A stretch of DNA of 64,000 nucleotides from CBDDLD01 sp965230605 (GCA_965230605.1 CBDDLD010000004.1:806001-870000); one strand, 5' to 3'; shown: positions 26,726-34,939, numbered from the stretch's first letter. A program made the numbers and translations. Notes: a model not told the origin generated them from the letters alone.

Positions 26726-26755
26726 TTAAAAAAGGCTTGTCGTGAGACAAGCCTT
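26726..26755 (-). terminator. Attenuator terminator of the trp operon
   Basis: On the minus strand AAGGCTTGTC-TCAC-GACAAGCCTT forms a perfect 10-bp stem with a 4-nt loop, followed by TTTTTTAATACC. It ends 12 bases before trpE and downstream of a Trp-rich leader ORF, so it is read as a regulated terminator rather than the end of another gene. Confidence 0.88.
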
Positions 26756-26773
26756 AGATTTATTTGTTTTTAA

Positions 26774-26828
26774 CATACAAGGAGTGTGTTCACGAACGCG
26801 ACGTTGTAAAATTCCACCACCATGTATG
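26774..26828 (-). promoter_or_regulatory. Mutually exclusive pairing arms of the trp attenuator
   Basis: Region 1, CATACATGG (26828-26820), overlaps the first Trp codon and is complementary, with one mismatch, to region 2, CCTTGTATG (26782-26774). Region 2 can instead pair, with one mismatch and one G-U pair, with AATCTAAGG just upstream of and within the 5' arm of the terminator. Ribosome stalling at the Trp codons would cover region 1 and free region 2 to disrupt the terminator. The pairing was drawn by hand. Confidence 0.6.
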
Positions 26829-26846
26829 ATTAATAATTTGTTTCAT
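26790..26846 (-). CDS. trpL: trp operon leader peptide with three consecutive Trp codons
   Basis: 18-codon ORF, MKQIINHTWWWNFTTSRS, from ATG at 26846 to TGA at 26790. Three adjacent TGG codons (26822-26814) are far beyond chance in an AT-rich intergenic leader, and the ORF lies between a promoter and a terminator hairpin in front of trpE. It should act in cis: low charged tRNA-Trp stalls the ribosome on the Trp codons and favours readthrough into trpE. No Shine-Dalgarno is evident, as is usual in this phylum. Confidence 0.88.
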   Translation of the reverse strand: MKQIINHTWWWNFTTSRS

Positions 26847-26856
26847 TTTATGCTGA

Positions 26857-26887
26857 CAAATATAGAAATGATAAGTTGTATTTCAAA
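26857..26887 (-). promoter_or_regulatory. trp operon promoter
   Basis: Minus strand TTTG (26887-26884), 19 bp, TATATTTG (26864-26857), a match to the flavobacterial TTTG/TAnnTTTG promoter. Transcription would start about 5-10 bp downstream, a few bases before the leader ORF. Confidence 0.7.
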
Positions 26888-26896
26888 TAAAATATC

Positions 26897-26943
26897 TTAA
26901 AAAAGATTCCTGCCAGAATTAAAGCACATTCTAAGCAGGAATC
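26897..26943 (-). terminator. Terminator of the yceI transcript
   Basis: On the minus strand GATTCCTGC pairs with GCAGGAATC, with an inner AGAAT/ATTCT pairing, followed by TTTTTT. Located 38 bp after the yceI stop and just before the trp promoter. Confidence 0.85.
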
Positions 26944-26980
26944 ATAATCTAAATGCTTACTATTAAATCAACTCTTATCA

Positions 26981-27550
26981 CTAAAACGTTAGGGTTACAT
27001 TTAGATCAAACTCATCACTAATAGCTCTGTCTTTTAAGCCATCAAAAAAGCTGGCAGAGCCATATTTGATATTATATTTTGTACGGTCTACTTTAAGATC
27101 AGCTGTAGCCGAATTACCATCAACCTTCATCACAAACTCAAGAGACTCTTTAATCCCTTTTATCGTAAGATCAGCTTTCACTTTATAATTCCCATCTTTT
27201 CCGGTTACGTTAACAATCTCTAAGAAAGATGTAGGGTATTTTTCTACACCAAAGAAATCTTCAGACTTAAGGTGACCGTCTAACTTATTTTTGTAATCTC
27301 CTTTAAGATCTGTAGTGTTTATAGACGTCATATCCATAGTAAACTTACCACCGGATAAAGCATCTCCATTAAATACTAAAGTTCCGCTTTTAAGCTTTAT
27401 AGTACCTTCATGCTTTCCGGTAACTTTATAACCAGTCCATTTTACGGTACTCTTATCTAGATTAACCTCTTTTTCTTTCACTAAGGTAAAAGACATAAAT
27501 GACAAAGCTAGTATTAAAACTGTTACAATTTTTAAATTTCTGTTTTTCAT
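26981..27550 (-). CDS. yceI: YceI family protein (secreted lipocalin-like)
   Basis: 189 residues with a signal peptide (to about residue 25), then a YceI-type antiparallel barrel (PF04264): VNLDKSTVKWTGYKVTGKHEGTIKLKSGTLVFNG, FTMDMTSINTTDL, LKSEDFFGVEKYPTSFLEIVNV, DLTIKGIKESLEFVMKV, ending in ISDEFDLNVTLTF. YceI proteins bind polyisoprenoid-like lipids in the periplasm. The adjacent MarR gene lies 18 bp upstream and is probably its cotranscribed regulator. Confidence 0.93.
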   Translation of the reverse strand: MKNRNLKIVTVLILALSFMSFTLVKEKEVNLDKSTVKWTGYKVTGKHEGTIKLKSGTLVFNGDALSGGKFTMDMTSINTTDLKGDYKNKLDGHLKSEDFFGVEKYPTSFLEIVNVTGKDGNYKVKADLTIKGIKESLEFVMKVDGNSATADLKVDRTKYNIKYGSASFFDGLKDRAISDEFDLNVTLTF

Positions 27551-27568
27551 GATTTATTTATTTGATTA

Positions 27569-28024
27569 TTATGTTCTTAATTTTGTTAGTAATGTATTTA
27601 ATTGTTCTAATTCTTCTGAATTTAAGTTTTGAGTAATAGACGCTTCAGCTTCATTTATCAATGGGTCTATAATACGGAGTACTTCAAGTCCATTGTCAGT
27701 AATCACAATTTCGACTTTTCGTCTGTTATTTTTGCAAATAGAACGTTTGACAAAACGTTTCTTGATGAGCTTATCTATAAGGCGTGTGGTATTACTCATT
27801 TTATTAACCATGCGCTCCTGAATATCTTGCAGGTTAATAGGCACACCATTTTGACCTCTTAGAATTCTCAAAACATTAAACTGTTCTATAGAAAGATCAT
27901 GTGGCTTTAGCCGATTTAACAGCTCTTCTTTGATCCAACTATTTGAATAGAAAATATTTATAACAGTAGCTCTAGATACTGGGATCTGAGCTTTAGTATG
28001 TAAAATGTTTTCTAACTCTTTCAT
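27569..28024 (-). CDS. MarR-family transcriptional regulator
   Basis: 151 residues from ATG at 28024 (MKELENILHTKAQ); an upstream in-frame ATG at 28045 lies within palindromic DNA and is less likely. Winged-helix region with LSIEQFNVLRILRGQNGVPINLQDIQERMVNKMSNTTRLIDKLIKKRFVKRSICKNNRRKVEIVITDNG, the MarR recognition helix and wing. The C-terminal helices form the dimer interface. Two overlapping palindromes at its start codon suggest autoregulation and possibly control of the divergent redox gene. Confidence 0.92.
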   Translation of the reverse strand: MKELENILHTKAQIPVSRATVINIFYSNSWIKEELLNRLKPHDLSIEQFNVLRILRGQNGVPINLQDIQERMVNKMSNTTRLIDKLIKKRFVKRSICKNNRRKVEIVITDNGLEVLRIIDPLINEAEASITQNLNSEELEQLNTLLTKLRT

Positions 28025-28052
28025 ATACAACAATTGTATATACAAATGTATA
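28023..28052. promoter_or_regulatory. Overlapping palindromes, candidate MarR operators
   Basis: ATATACAA-CAA-TTGTATAT (28023-28041) and TATACA-AA-TGTATA (28039-28052) are two perfect inverted repeats overlapping by three bases, covering the MarR start codon. Size and symmetry fit MarR-family operators. Confidence 0.65.
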
Positions 28053-28126
28053 TTATTTTTAACACACTAGAATTAATTTTATGTTAAAGTTTCATTGAAG
28101 AAAATACCGATGCTTAATTTTATAAC

Positions 28127-28657
28127 ATGAACAGATATATAGTAATAGTATCACTCCTTTTATTTGCTTGTAATTCTTCAACGAAGACCGAAGAAGTGAC
28201 TCAAGCTGCACCACAAGAAACCCATGAGAACAATGATATTAAAATAGAGGTATATGATTATAAAGGTTTAGTACCTCTAATTAATGTAGAAGATGACAAT
28301 GTTCATATTGTCAACTTCTGGGCTACATGGTGTGCACCCTGTGTAAAAGAGCTACCTTATTTTGAGAAGATAAACTCTGAGTATGCTGATAATGGAGTAG
28401 AAGTATTACTAGTTAGTTTAGATTTTCCTAAACAATACGATTCTAAACTAAAACCATTTTTGAAAAAATATGACTTAAAGTCGAAAGTAGTGGCTTTAGA
28501 TGATGTTGATCAGAATACATGGATCCCGGCTATCAACGAAGCGTGGTCTGGAGCATTGCCAGCTACTATAATATATAAAGGGGATGAGCGGAAATTTTAT
28601 GAAGGCTCTTTTACTTATGAGGAGTTGCAACAAGAACTGAAACAATTTTTAAAATAA
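28127..28657 (+). CDS. TlpA-like thioredoxin-fold lipoprotein
   Basis: 176 residues: lipoprotein signal with the lipobox Cys at residue 15 (LLLFAC), then a TlpA/ResA-like fold with VHIVNFWATWCAPCVKELPYFEKI, active-site C69 and C72, GVEVLLVSLDFPKQ, and the C-terminal WSGALPATIIYKGDERKFYEGS with the cis-Pro loop. A periplasm-facing, membrane-anchored thiol:disulfide oxidoreductase. First of a redox cluster that ends with dsbD; the next gene starts 12 bp downstream. Confidence 0.9.
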   Translation: MNRYIVIVSLLLFACNSSTKTEEVTQAAPQETHENNDIKIEVYDYKGLVPLINVEDDNVHIVNFWATWCAPCVKELPYFEKINSEYADNGVEVLLVSLDFPKQYDSKLKPFLKKYDLKSKVVALDDVDQNTWIPAINEAWSGALPATIIYKGDERKFYEGSFTYEELQQELKQFLK

Positions 28658-28669
28658 ACTATAACACAA

Positions 28670-29275
28670 ATGAAAACACTAAAAACGATTGCTGGATTAG
28701 TGTTAGTATTAACACTAACAGCATTTACTAAAGGCGATAAAGGTTATCAGGTTGGTGACATAGCCACTGACTTTGAATTAGAGAATATAAACGGTAAGAT
28801 GGTTTCTCTTTCTGATTATAAAGATGCAAAAGGATTTATTGTAATTTTTACATGTAACACCTGTCCTTATGCTGTGGCCTACGAAGATAGAATCATAGAA
28901 TTAGATAAGAAGTATGCTAAAAAAGGATATCCGGTTATTGCTATTATGCCAAATAATACTGATGTAAAACCAGGAGATAATATGCAAGCGATGAAAGCCA
29001 GAGCTAAGGCAAAAGGATTTACCTTCCCTTACTTAATAGACAAAGACCAAAAGATATATCCACAGTATGGAGCTACAAAAACACCTCATGTTTATTTATT
29101 AGAGAAAACTAAAAAAGGAAATGAAGTAAAGTATATTGGTGCAATTGATGATAATTATAAAGATGCTTCACAGGTTACCACTAAATATGTTGAAAATGCA
29201 GTTGATGCATTAATGAATGGGAAAGATGTAGAAGTAAAGAAAACTAGAGCTATCGGATGCTCAATAAAAGTATAA
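28670..29275 (+). CDS. Secreted thioredoxin-family protein
   Basis: 201 residues: signal peptide (to about residue 20), then an AhpC/TSA-like fold: QVGDIATDFELENINGKMVSLSDYK, GFIVIFTCNTCPYAVAYEDRIIELDKKY with C62 and C65 (TCNTC), GYPVIAIMPNN, and ATKTPHVYLLEKT. The CNTCPYA arrangement is characteristic of the peroxiredoxin-like thioredoxin family protein common in Bacteroidota. Periplasmic redox function. Followed by a strong terminator. Confidence 0.9.
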   Translation: MKTLKTIAGLVLVLTLTAFTKGDKGYQVGDIATDFELENINGKMVSLSDYKDAKGFIVIFTCNTCPYAVAYEDRIIELDKKYAKKGYPVIAIMPNNTDVKPGDNMQAMKARAKAKGFTFPYLIDKDQKIYPQYGATKTPHVYLLEKTKKGNEVKYIGAIDDNYKDASQVTTKYVENAVDALMNGKDVEVKKTRAIGCSIKV

Positions 29276-29296
29276 GAGTACTGATCAAAAAATATT

Positions 29297-29328
29297 AAAT
29301 CCGAAGTGTAACACTTCGGATTTTTTTT
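29297..29328 (+). terminator. Rho-independent terminator
   Basis: AAATCCGAAGTG / CACTTCGGATTT stem with a short loop and eight T residues, 21 bp after the stop of the thioredoxin-family gene. Confidence 0.92.
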
Positions 29329-29350
29329 CGTCTATATTATAAGGAAATGT

Positions 29351-29358
29351 TAAATTTG
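29351..29358 (+). promoter_or_regulatory. -7 promoter box for the rhodanese genes
   Basis: TAAATTTG matches TAnnTTTG and lies 20 bp before the rhodanese ATG, immediately after a terminator. The -33 box is not distinct. Confidence 0.5.
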
Positions 29359-29378
29359 TTTAATTATTTATAGCAATA

Positions 29379-29693
29379 ATGGCTGATTTAACACAAAAAG
29401 ATTGGACAAAACAACTAGAACAGGACAATAATTCTATTGTTTTAGATGTTAGAACTCAAGAAGAAGTTGCATTAGGAATTATTCCTAATGCTATTCATAT
29501 TGATATATATAGAGGGCAGGGTTTTATCGATGAGCTAGAAACTCTAGATAAAACCAAGAACTATTATGTGTATTGTAAGGCCGGAGGTAGAAGTGCACAA
29601 GCATGTGCATTAATGAATCAGCTAGGTTTTGACAATACCTACAATTTGCTTGGAGGATTCAGTCAATGGAAAGGCGAAGTATCCTCGTTATGA
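29379..29693 (+). CDS. Single-domain rhodanese
   Basis: 104 residues without signal peptide: VLDVRTQEEVALGIIPNAIHIDI, YYVYCKAGGRSAQAC with active-site C66, and YNLLGGFSQWKGE. Cytoplasmic sulfurtransferase, probably carrying persulfide sulfur; acceptor unknown. A second, lipoprotein rhodanese follows 17 bp later. Confidence 0.92.
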   Translation: MADLTQKDWTKQLEQDNNSIVLDVRTQEEVALGIIPNAIHIDIYRGQGFIDELETLDKTKNYYVYCKAGGRSAQACALMNQLGFDNTYNLLGGFSQWKGEVSSL

Positions 29694-29710
29694 TTTTTTA
29701 AATAATTCTA

Positions 29711-30115
29711 ATGAAAAAAAGTATCTATTTAGTTTTTATGTTAATGGCAGTGATGCTATCATCTTGTTTTGATGGTAAGGATACGAAAGCCGAAGTAAGG
29801 CTTATAACTGCTGAGGAGATGCAAGATATTATAGAGTTAGAGGATGTTCAGCTGGTAGATGTAAGATCCCCAAAAGAATACGAAGAAGACCATATTGTTA
29901 ACTCTCAAAATATAGATTTCAGTTCGCCAACTTTTGAAGATGATATCAAAAAATTAGACAAAACGAAACCAGTGATACTTTATTGTAAATCTGGTAAGCG
30001 CAGTGCGAAATGTGCTGAGAAACTTAAAAGCGCTGGGTTTGAAAAGATATATGAGCTCGAAGGCGGTATATCAAAATGGAAGCACAGCGATAATATAGAA
30101 CAAGAAAAATCATAA
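29711..30115 (+). CDS. Rhodanese-domain lipoprotein
   Basis: 134 residues: lipoprotein signal with Cys at residue 19 (MLSSC), then a rhodanese domain: VQLVDVRSPKEYEEDHIVNSQNIDF, VILYCKSGKRSAKCAEKL (C92) and IYELEGGISKWKH. A periplasm-facing paralogue of the preceding cytoplasmic rhodanese. Followed by a terminator. Confidence 0.92.
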   Translation: MKKSIYLVFMLMAVMLSSCFDGKDTKAEVRLITAEEMQDIIELEDVQLVDVRSPKEYEEDHIVNSQNIDFSSPTFEDDIKKLDKTKPVILYCKSGKRSAKCAEKLKSAGFEKIYELEGGISKWKHSDNIEQEKS

Positions 30116-30120
30116 TTATC

Positions 30121-30145
30121 AACCGAGTTCCTACTCGGTTTTTTT
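30121..30145 (+). terminator. Rho-independent terminator
   Basis: AACCGAGT-TCCT-ACTCGGTT stem of 8 bp followed by TTTTT, just after the rhodanese lipoprotein gene. Confidence 0.9.
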
Positions 30146-30240
30146 GTGGTTACTATCTACTTTTCTGTTCAAGAATTCCTATCATTCTTAAGGTTTTTAT
30201 AAATTAGCCGGGATAAATTCATAAATAAAAGTACATCACT

Positions 30241-30248
30241 TACATTTG
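30241..30248 (+). promoter_or_regulatory. -7 promoter box for dsbD
   Basis: TACATTTG fits TAnnTTTG and lies 18 bp before the dsbD ATG; no strong -33 element was found. Confidence 0.5.
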
Positions 30249-30266
30249 TGAAACAACGATTCGTAC

Positions 30267-32249
30267 ATGAAGATTATTAAAAGCCTCTTATTTTGCGTTT
30301 TTACGCTAGCTTTCTCAATAAATGCATTTGCTCAAGTTTTAGAACCTGTTGAATGGGATTATTCAGTTTCCAAGATAAGCGATTCAGAATACGAAATTAT
30401 ATTTGAAGCAACTATGGAGCCTGAATGGCACCTATATTCTCAAATCCCAGTAGATGGTTTAGGGCCATTACCTACAGAGTTTGAGTTTAAAGATATGGAA
30501 GGCAATTATGAGCTTATTGGTAAAACATCTGAACCGGATGTCGAACCTGTTTATGATAAAGTTTTTGAGTTAGACATCAAGTATTTTAATGATTATGCAG
30601 AGTTTAAACAACGTATAAAATTGTTAAACTCAGATATAGGCCTAATCAAAGTAAAAGTAGATTTCATGTCTTGTGACGATGAGCGTTGTGTGCCTTCAGA
30701 TTATGAATTTGATATCGCATTAGACGGGTCTACTCCTTCAGTGAAAGAGAATGTTGTAATAAGCGAGCGTAGTAAGCAGTTATCTGCTGCACTTGACCTT
30801 AATGTAACCGGTTGGGATAAGTACGAAAATAAGAACACAAGTGTAAAAAATAAAAGCTTTTTAGGGATATTCATTTTAGGGTTTGTAGGAGGTCTATTAG
30901 CATTGCTTACGCCTTGTGTATTTCCTATGATACCGTTAACGGTTACCTTTTTTACTAAAGGTTCAGGTGATGCTAAAAAAGGAATGGTCAATGCTTTCCT
31001 TTATGGCTTTTTTATTCTCCTCATATATGTTTTATTGAGTTTGCCATTCCATTTTCTAGATTCTTTAAATCCGGAAATACTTAATACGATATCAACCAAT
31101 GTTTGGTTAAATATATTCTTCTTTGCAGTACTTGTCTTTTTTGCTTTTTCATTTTTAGGGTATTATGAAATTACACTGCCCTCATCATGGGGGAACAAAA
31201 TGGATTCAGCATCATCCAAAATAGGAGGGTTTATAGGTATATTCTTAATGGCCTTAACCTTAGCCATTGTGTCATTTTCATGTACAGGCCCAATATTAGG
31301 GTCATTACTAGCAGGTTCTTTAACAAGCGATGGTGGTGCCATGCAATTAACAATGGGAATGAGCGGGTTTGGATTGGCCTTAGCACTTCCATTCACATTA
31401 TTTGCTATGTTTCCTAAATGGCTTAATTCGTTACCAAAATCTGGTGGCTGGTTGAATACGGTGAAAGTTGTGCTAGCGCATTTAGAATTTGCATTTGCCT
31501 TAAAGTTTTTATCAAATGCAGACCTAGTAGCACATTGGGGGCTTTTAAAACGAGAAGTATTTATTGGACTATGGATATTAATAGGTGTAAGCCTTATTCT
31601 TTATTTATTAGGTAAAATTAAGTTTCCGCACGATGGTCCTTTGCAGAAATTAGGTACAGTAAGAATAAGTTCTATAGTATTATTGGTAGCATTTGTTATT
31701 TATCTAGGACCAGGTTTGTCAAATACTAAGTATGCGAATCTAAAACTATTAAGTGGATTCCCACCACCAATGTTTTATAGCGTGTATGAAAAGACTTCAG
31801 AATGCCCATTAGATCTTAACTGTTATAAAGACCTTAATGAAGGTTTAGAAGCTGCCAAGGCACAGAATAAGCCTATTATGTTGGACTTTACTGGGTGGGC
31901 ATGTGTGAATTGCCGAAAAATGGAAGAGCAGGTGTGGAGTAAGACAAAAGTGTATGACATGCTTAGTGAAGACTATGTTATTATTTCATTGTATGTAGAT
32001 GATAGAAAAAAGCTTCCGGAAGATCAGCAATTTCAATATCTGAGAGCATCAGGCAATGTTAAAACTATTGAAACCATTGGTGATAAATGGTCAACATTAC
32101 AAACAATCAATTTTCAGAACAATTCACAACCGTATTATGTATTATTAAATCATGATATGGAATTACTCAATACAACAACTGCTTATACACCAAATAGTGA
32201 TGAGTACTTTGATTGGCTGAAAACGGGATTAGATAATTTTAAGAAGTAA
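30267..32249 (+). CDS. dsbD: Thiol:disulfide interchange protein DsbD
   Basis: 660 residues in three parts. Signal peptide plus an N-terminal DsbD-like domain with the CDDERC pair (C136/C141). A central transmembrane domain of about eight helices with LTPCVFPMIPLTV (C217) and SFSCTGPILGSLL (C339), the cysteines that move electrons across the membrane. A C-terminal thioredoxin domain with DFTGWACVNCRKME (C546/C549). It passes reducing equivalents from cytoplasmic thioredoxin to periplasmic TlpA-like proteins, which fits the upstream redox genes. Its stop is 10 bp from the convergent histidine kinase stop. Confidence 0.95.
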   Translation: MKIIKSLLFCVFTLAFSINAFAQVLEPVEWDYSVSKISDSEYEIIFEATMEPEWHLYSQIPVDGLGPLPTEFEFKDMEGNYELIGKTSEPDVEPVYDKVFELDIKYFNDYAEFKQRIKLLNSDIGLIKVKVDFMSCDDERCVPSDYEFDIALDGSTPSVKENVVISERSKQLSAALDLNVTGWDKYENKNTSVKNKSFLGIFILGFVGGLLALLTPCVFPMIPLTVTFFTKGSGDAKKGMVNAFLYGFFILLIYVLLSLPFHFLDSLNPEILNTISTNVWLNIFFFAVLVFFAFSFLGYYEITLPSSWGNKMDSASSKIGGFIGIFLMALTLAIVSFSCTGPILGSLLAGSLTSDGGAMQLTMGMSGFGLALALPFTLFAMFPKWLNSLPKSGGWLNTVKVVLAHLEFAFALKFLSNADLVAHWGLLKREVFIGLWILIGVSLILYLLGKIKFPHDGPLQKLGTVRISSIVLLVAFVIYLGPGLSNTKYANLKLLSGFPPPMFYSVYEKTSECPLDLNCYKDLNEGLEAAKAQNKPIMLDFTGWACVNCRKMEEQVWSKTKVYDMLSEDYVIISLYVDDRKKLPEDQQFQYLRASGNVKTIETIGDKWSTLQTINFQNNSQPYYVLLNHDMELLNTTTAYTPNSDEYFDWLKTGLDNFKK

Positions 32250-32259
32250 GTCAATATTT

Positions 32260-33603
32260 TTAGAAGACTAAACTGAACACAGTACCTTCATTCTCTTTAC
32301 TTTTTACAAGGATTTTACCTTTGTGAAGGAGCATAATTTGTTTGCACAAGCTTAAACCAATCCCACTCCCTGTAGATTTACTCGTAAAGAAAGGAATGAA
32401 AATATTTTCCATAATATTTTTAGGGATTCCTGAACCGTTATCGTACACTTTTATAATGATATTGCGATTTGGGCTTTGCGAGGCAATAACTTTAATCTGA
32501 GGCTCATCTACATCTTTACAGGCATCCATAGCATTAAGAATAAGGTTAATGAGCACCTGTTCAATAAGATATACGTCGATATTTAGTTCTAATCTATTAG
32601 ATGAGGTGTTAAATTCAATGGATATATCCTTAGATTTAATAGAGGGCTCCATAAGTAATTGAATGTTCTGAAAAAGCTCAGAAACACGTACCTTTTGTAA
32701 GTTGAGGTGTGTCACTTTGCTTAGACTACGATAGGTTTTTGCAAACTTTAAGAGACCATTACTTCTGTTTTTTATGGTTTTAATTCCAGAATTTAAATCT
32801 TCTAATTCAAAATTATTTTCATTAGGATTATCAATTTGTAATTGGATATTCCGTTGCAGTGTATCGGCAAGTGAAGAAATAGGAGCAATGGAGTTCATAA
32901 TTTCATGAGTCATTACACTCAATAACTTTTTCCATGCTTCAGATTCATTTTTATTTAAAGTGTCGTCAATATTCTGTAAAACAATAAGTTTAAAGGCGTC
33001 ATCATCTACTTGGAAAACTGTATCTGATATTAGGACTTTAATTTGTTCATTCTGAAGAGCAATAGATACTGAATTGGGCTCTCTGTTATAGGTTTCAAAA
33101 ATGGTATTGTATAGGTCAGGTTTTCTTTTTTCTACGAAGCTGATATTTTTAAACGTAGGAAAGTCTATAATATCTCTGAAAGAATCATTACTCCACAAAA
33201 CAGTGCCGGTTTCTATATTATAAGCAATAATACCAATATCTACCATTTCTAAGATCTTTTGAAGATAGACATATTGCGCTTCATTTTTTGTATTGATCTC
33301 TTTTATAGTACGGTTTATTTCATTAAACCCTTTGTATAGGAAACGAATATCTTTAGGGCCTCTATCCTCAGGAAACCATCTTGAGAAATCACGATATTTT
33401 ACAGCTTCGAAAAAATCATCCATAGCTACAAAACGACGTTTTACATAGGTATATGTGTTTGAGATTATATATAATAATGCGAAACTAGTTAGGACGATAT
33501 AAGTGGTTTGCTTTTCAGATATAGTGTAAACTAATACAAGAATTAAAGCAGCTAATATTAGTATTCGAAAAAAAAGTTTGTAAATGTAACTTCTATAATT
33601 CAT
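32260..33603 (-). CDS. NtrY-like sensor histidine kinase
   Basis: 447 residues: two transmembrane helices near the N-terminus (about 10-27 and 32-50), a PAS-like region (about 110-215), a HisKA segment with VMTHEIMNSIAPISSLADTL (phospho-acceptor H233), and a HATPase domain with INLILNAMDACKD, VYDNGSGIPKNI, FFTSKSTGSGIGLSLCKQIM. The short linker between spans suggests sensing within the membrane. Overlaps the upstream response regulator by 11 bases; the pair is one operon. Confidence 0.93.
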   Translation of the reverse strand: MNYRSYIYKLFFRILILAALILVLVYTISEKQTTYIVLTSFALLYIISNTYTYVKRRFVAMDDFFEAVKYRDFSRWFPEDRGPKDIRFLYKGFNEINRTIKEINTKNEAQYVYLQKILEMVDIGIIAYNIETGTVLWSNDSFRDIIDFPTFKNISFVEKRKPDLYNTIFETYNREPNSVSIALQNEQIKVLISDTVFQVDDDAFKLIVLQNIDDTLNKNESEAWKKLLSVMTHEIMNSIAPISSLADTLQRNIQLQIDNPNENNFELEDLNSGIKTIKNRSNGLLKFAKTYRSLSKVTHLNLQKVRVSELFQNIQLLMEPSIKSKDISIEFNTSSNRLELNIDVYLIEQVLINLILNAMDACKDVDEPQIKVIASQSPNRNIIIKVYDNGSGIPKNIMENIFIPFFTSKSTGSGIGLSLCKQIMLLHKGKILVKSKENEGTVFSLVF

Positions 33604-34939
33604 ACTTATCTAATCGTCTATATAGTGCAGCTCTCGTAATCCCTAATTCTTTAGCAGATTTAGAAACATTACCCTTATTCTTCTCCAATACGGTTAAGAT
33701 GGCGTTTTTTTCTAAATCATCTAAATTCATGGTTACTGGCGCACTATGTTTTGAAGGTCGTTCTATAGATGAGAAGACAAGATCCTCTGGTTTAAGCGTA
33801 TGGTCATCGGCCATAATTACAGCCCGCTCTAAGACATACTGAAGCTCTCTTACATTACCAGGAAAATCATGCTGTTCTAACTTATTAATAAAGCTAGGAT
33901 CTAGTGTAAAAGGACTTTTGTTGTATTTATCTTCATACATATTAATAAAATGCCTGGTAAGCAGCACTATATCTGAGTTCCTGTCTCTTAAGGGAGGCAT
34001 AATCATATCTACAGTATTTATACGATATATAAGATCCTTCCTAAATTTTTTTTCGTCAGCTAAAACTGCCGGATCAACATTTGTAGCACAAATCAATCTA
34101 ATGTCTACAGGTATAGATTCGTTAGACCCTAGAGGAGTAACTTGTCTGTTTTGCAGTACAGTGAGTAGTCTCACTTGCTGACCAAGACTTATATTACCAA
34201 TTTCATCTAAGAACAGTGTACCACCATTAGCAGCTTCAAAACGTCCTTTCCTGTCTTCTCGCGCATCAGTAAAGGCTCCTTTTTTATAACCAAATAATTC
34301 ACTTTCAAATAAGGATGACGAGAGTGCTCCAACATCAACTTTTACAAACGGTTTGTCACGTCTGTTAGAGTTATTATGTAAGGCTTTTGCAATAAGGTCT
34401 TTACCGGTGCCATTTTCACCTAATATAAGCACATTAGCATCCGTTGGTGCTACTTTTCTCAGTTTTACAAAGATGTCTTGCATAACATCACTTTCTCCTA
34501 TAATCTCTGAGGTGTCAGCAACGATTTTTCCTTTTTTAGATGAACTTACTTTTTTAGATTCTAATAAAGTGGAGATTGTTGAGATGATCTTTTCATTTTT
34601 CCATGGCTTAACAAAAAAATCAGAAGCCCCTTCTTTAAGCGCTCTTATGGCGAGATCAATGTCAGCGTAGGCCGTGATTAAAATAACAGAAGTATCAGGT
34701 TTATAATTTTTAATCTTGTTCAACCAAAATATACCTTCATTACCAGTATTTACTAATCCATTAAAGTTCATATCTAGAATAACGATATCAAACTTTTTAC
34801 CCTGAATTTGAGCATTTATATTGCTTGGGTTTTGCTCGGTAACTACTTCTTTAACCAAAGGTTTTAATAAAAGGCGTAAAGCATTTAAGATGTCTATGTC
34901 ATCATCTATAACCAATATCTGAGCTTGCTTAAGTACCAT
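33593..34939 (-). CDS. Sigma-54-dependent response regulator (NtrC family)
   Basis: 448 residues: receiver domain (1-120; phospho-acceptor D56), AAA+ sigma-54 interaction domain (about 145-370) with Walker A GENGTGKD (174-181), the GAFTGA-loop position reading GAFTDA (221-226), LFLDEIGNISLGQQVRLL, and a Fis-type HTH at the end (NKGNVSKSAKELGITRAALYRRL). It should bind enhancer sites and drive a sigma-54 promoter; both kinds of site are visible in the divergent intergenic region. Heads the operon with its kinase. Confidence 0.94.
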   Translation of the reverse strand: MVLKQAQILVIDDDIDILNALRLLLKPLVKEVVTEQNPSNINAQIQGKKFDIVILDMNFNGLVNTGNEGIFWLNKIKNYKPDTSVILITAYADIDLAIRALKEGASDFFVKPWKNEKIISTISTLLESKKVSSSKKGKIVADTSEIIGESDVMQDIFVKLRKVAPTDANVLILGENGTGKDLIAKALHNNSNRRDKPFVKVDVGALSSSLFESELFGYKKGAFTDAREDRKGRFEAANGGTLFLDEIGNISLGQQVRLLTVLQNRQVTPLGSNESIPVDIRLICATNVDPAVLADEKKFRKDLIYRINTVDMIMPPLRDRNSDIVLLTRHFINMYEDKYNKSPFTLDPSFINKLEQHDFPGNVRELQYVLERAVIMADDHTLKPEDLVFSSIERPSKHSAPVTMNLDDLEKNAILTVLEKNKGNVSKSAKELGITRAALYRRLDKYEL

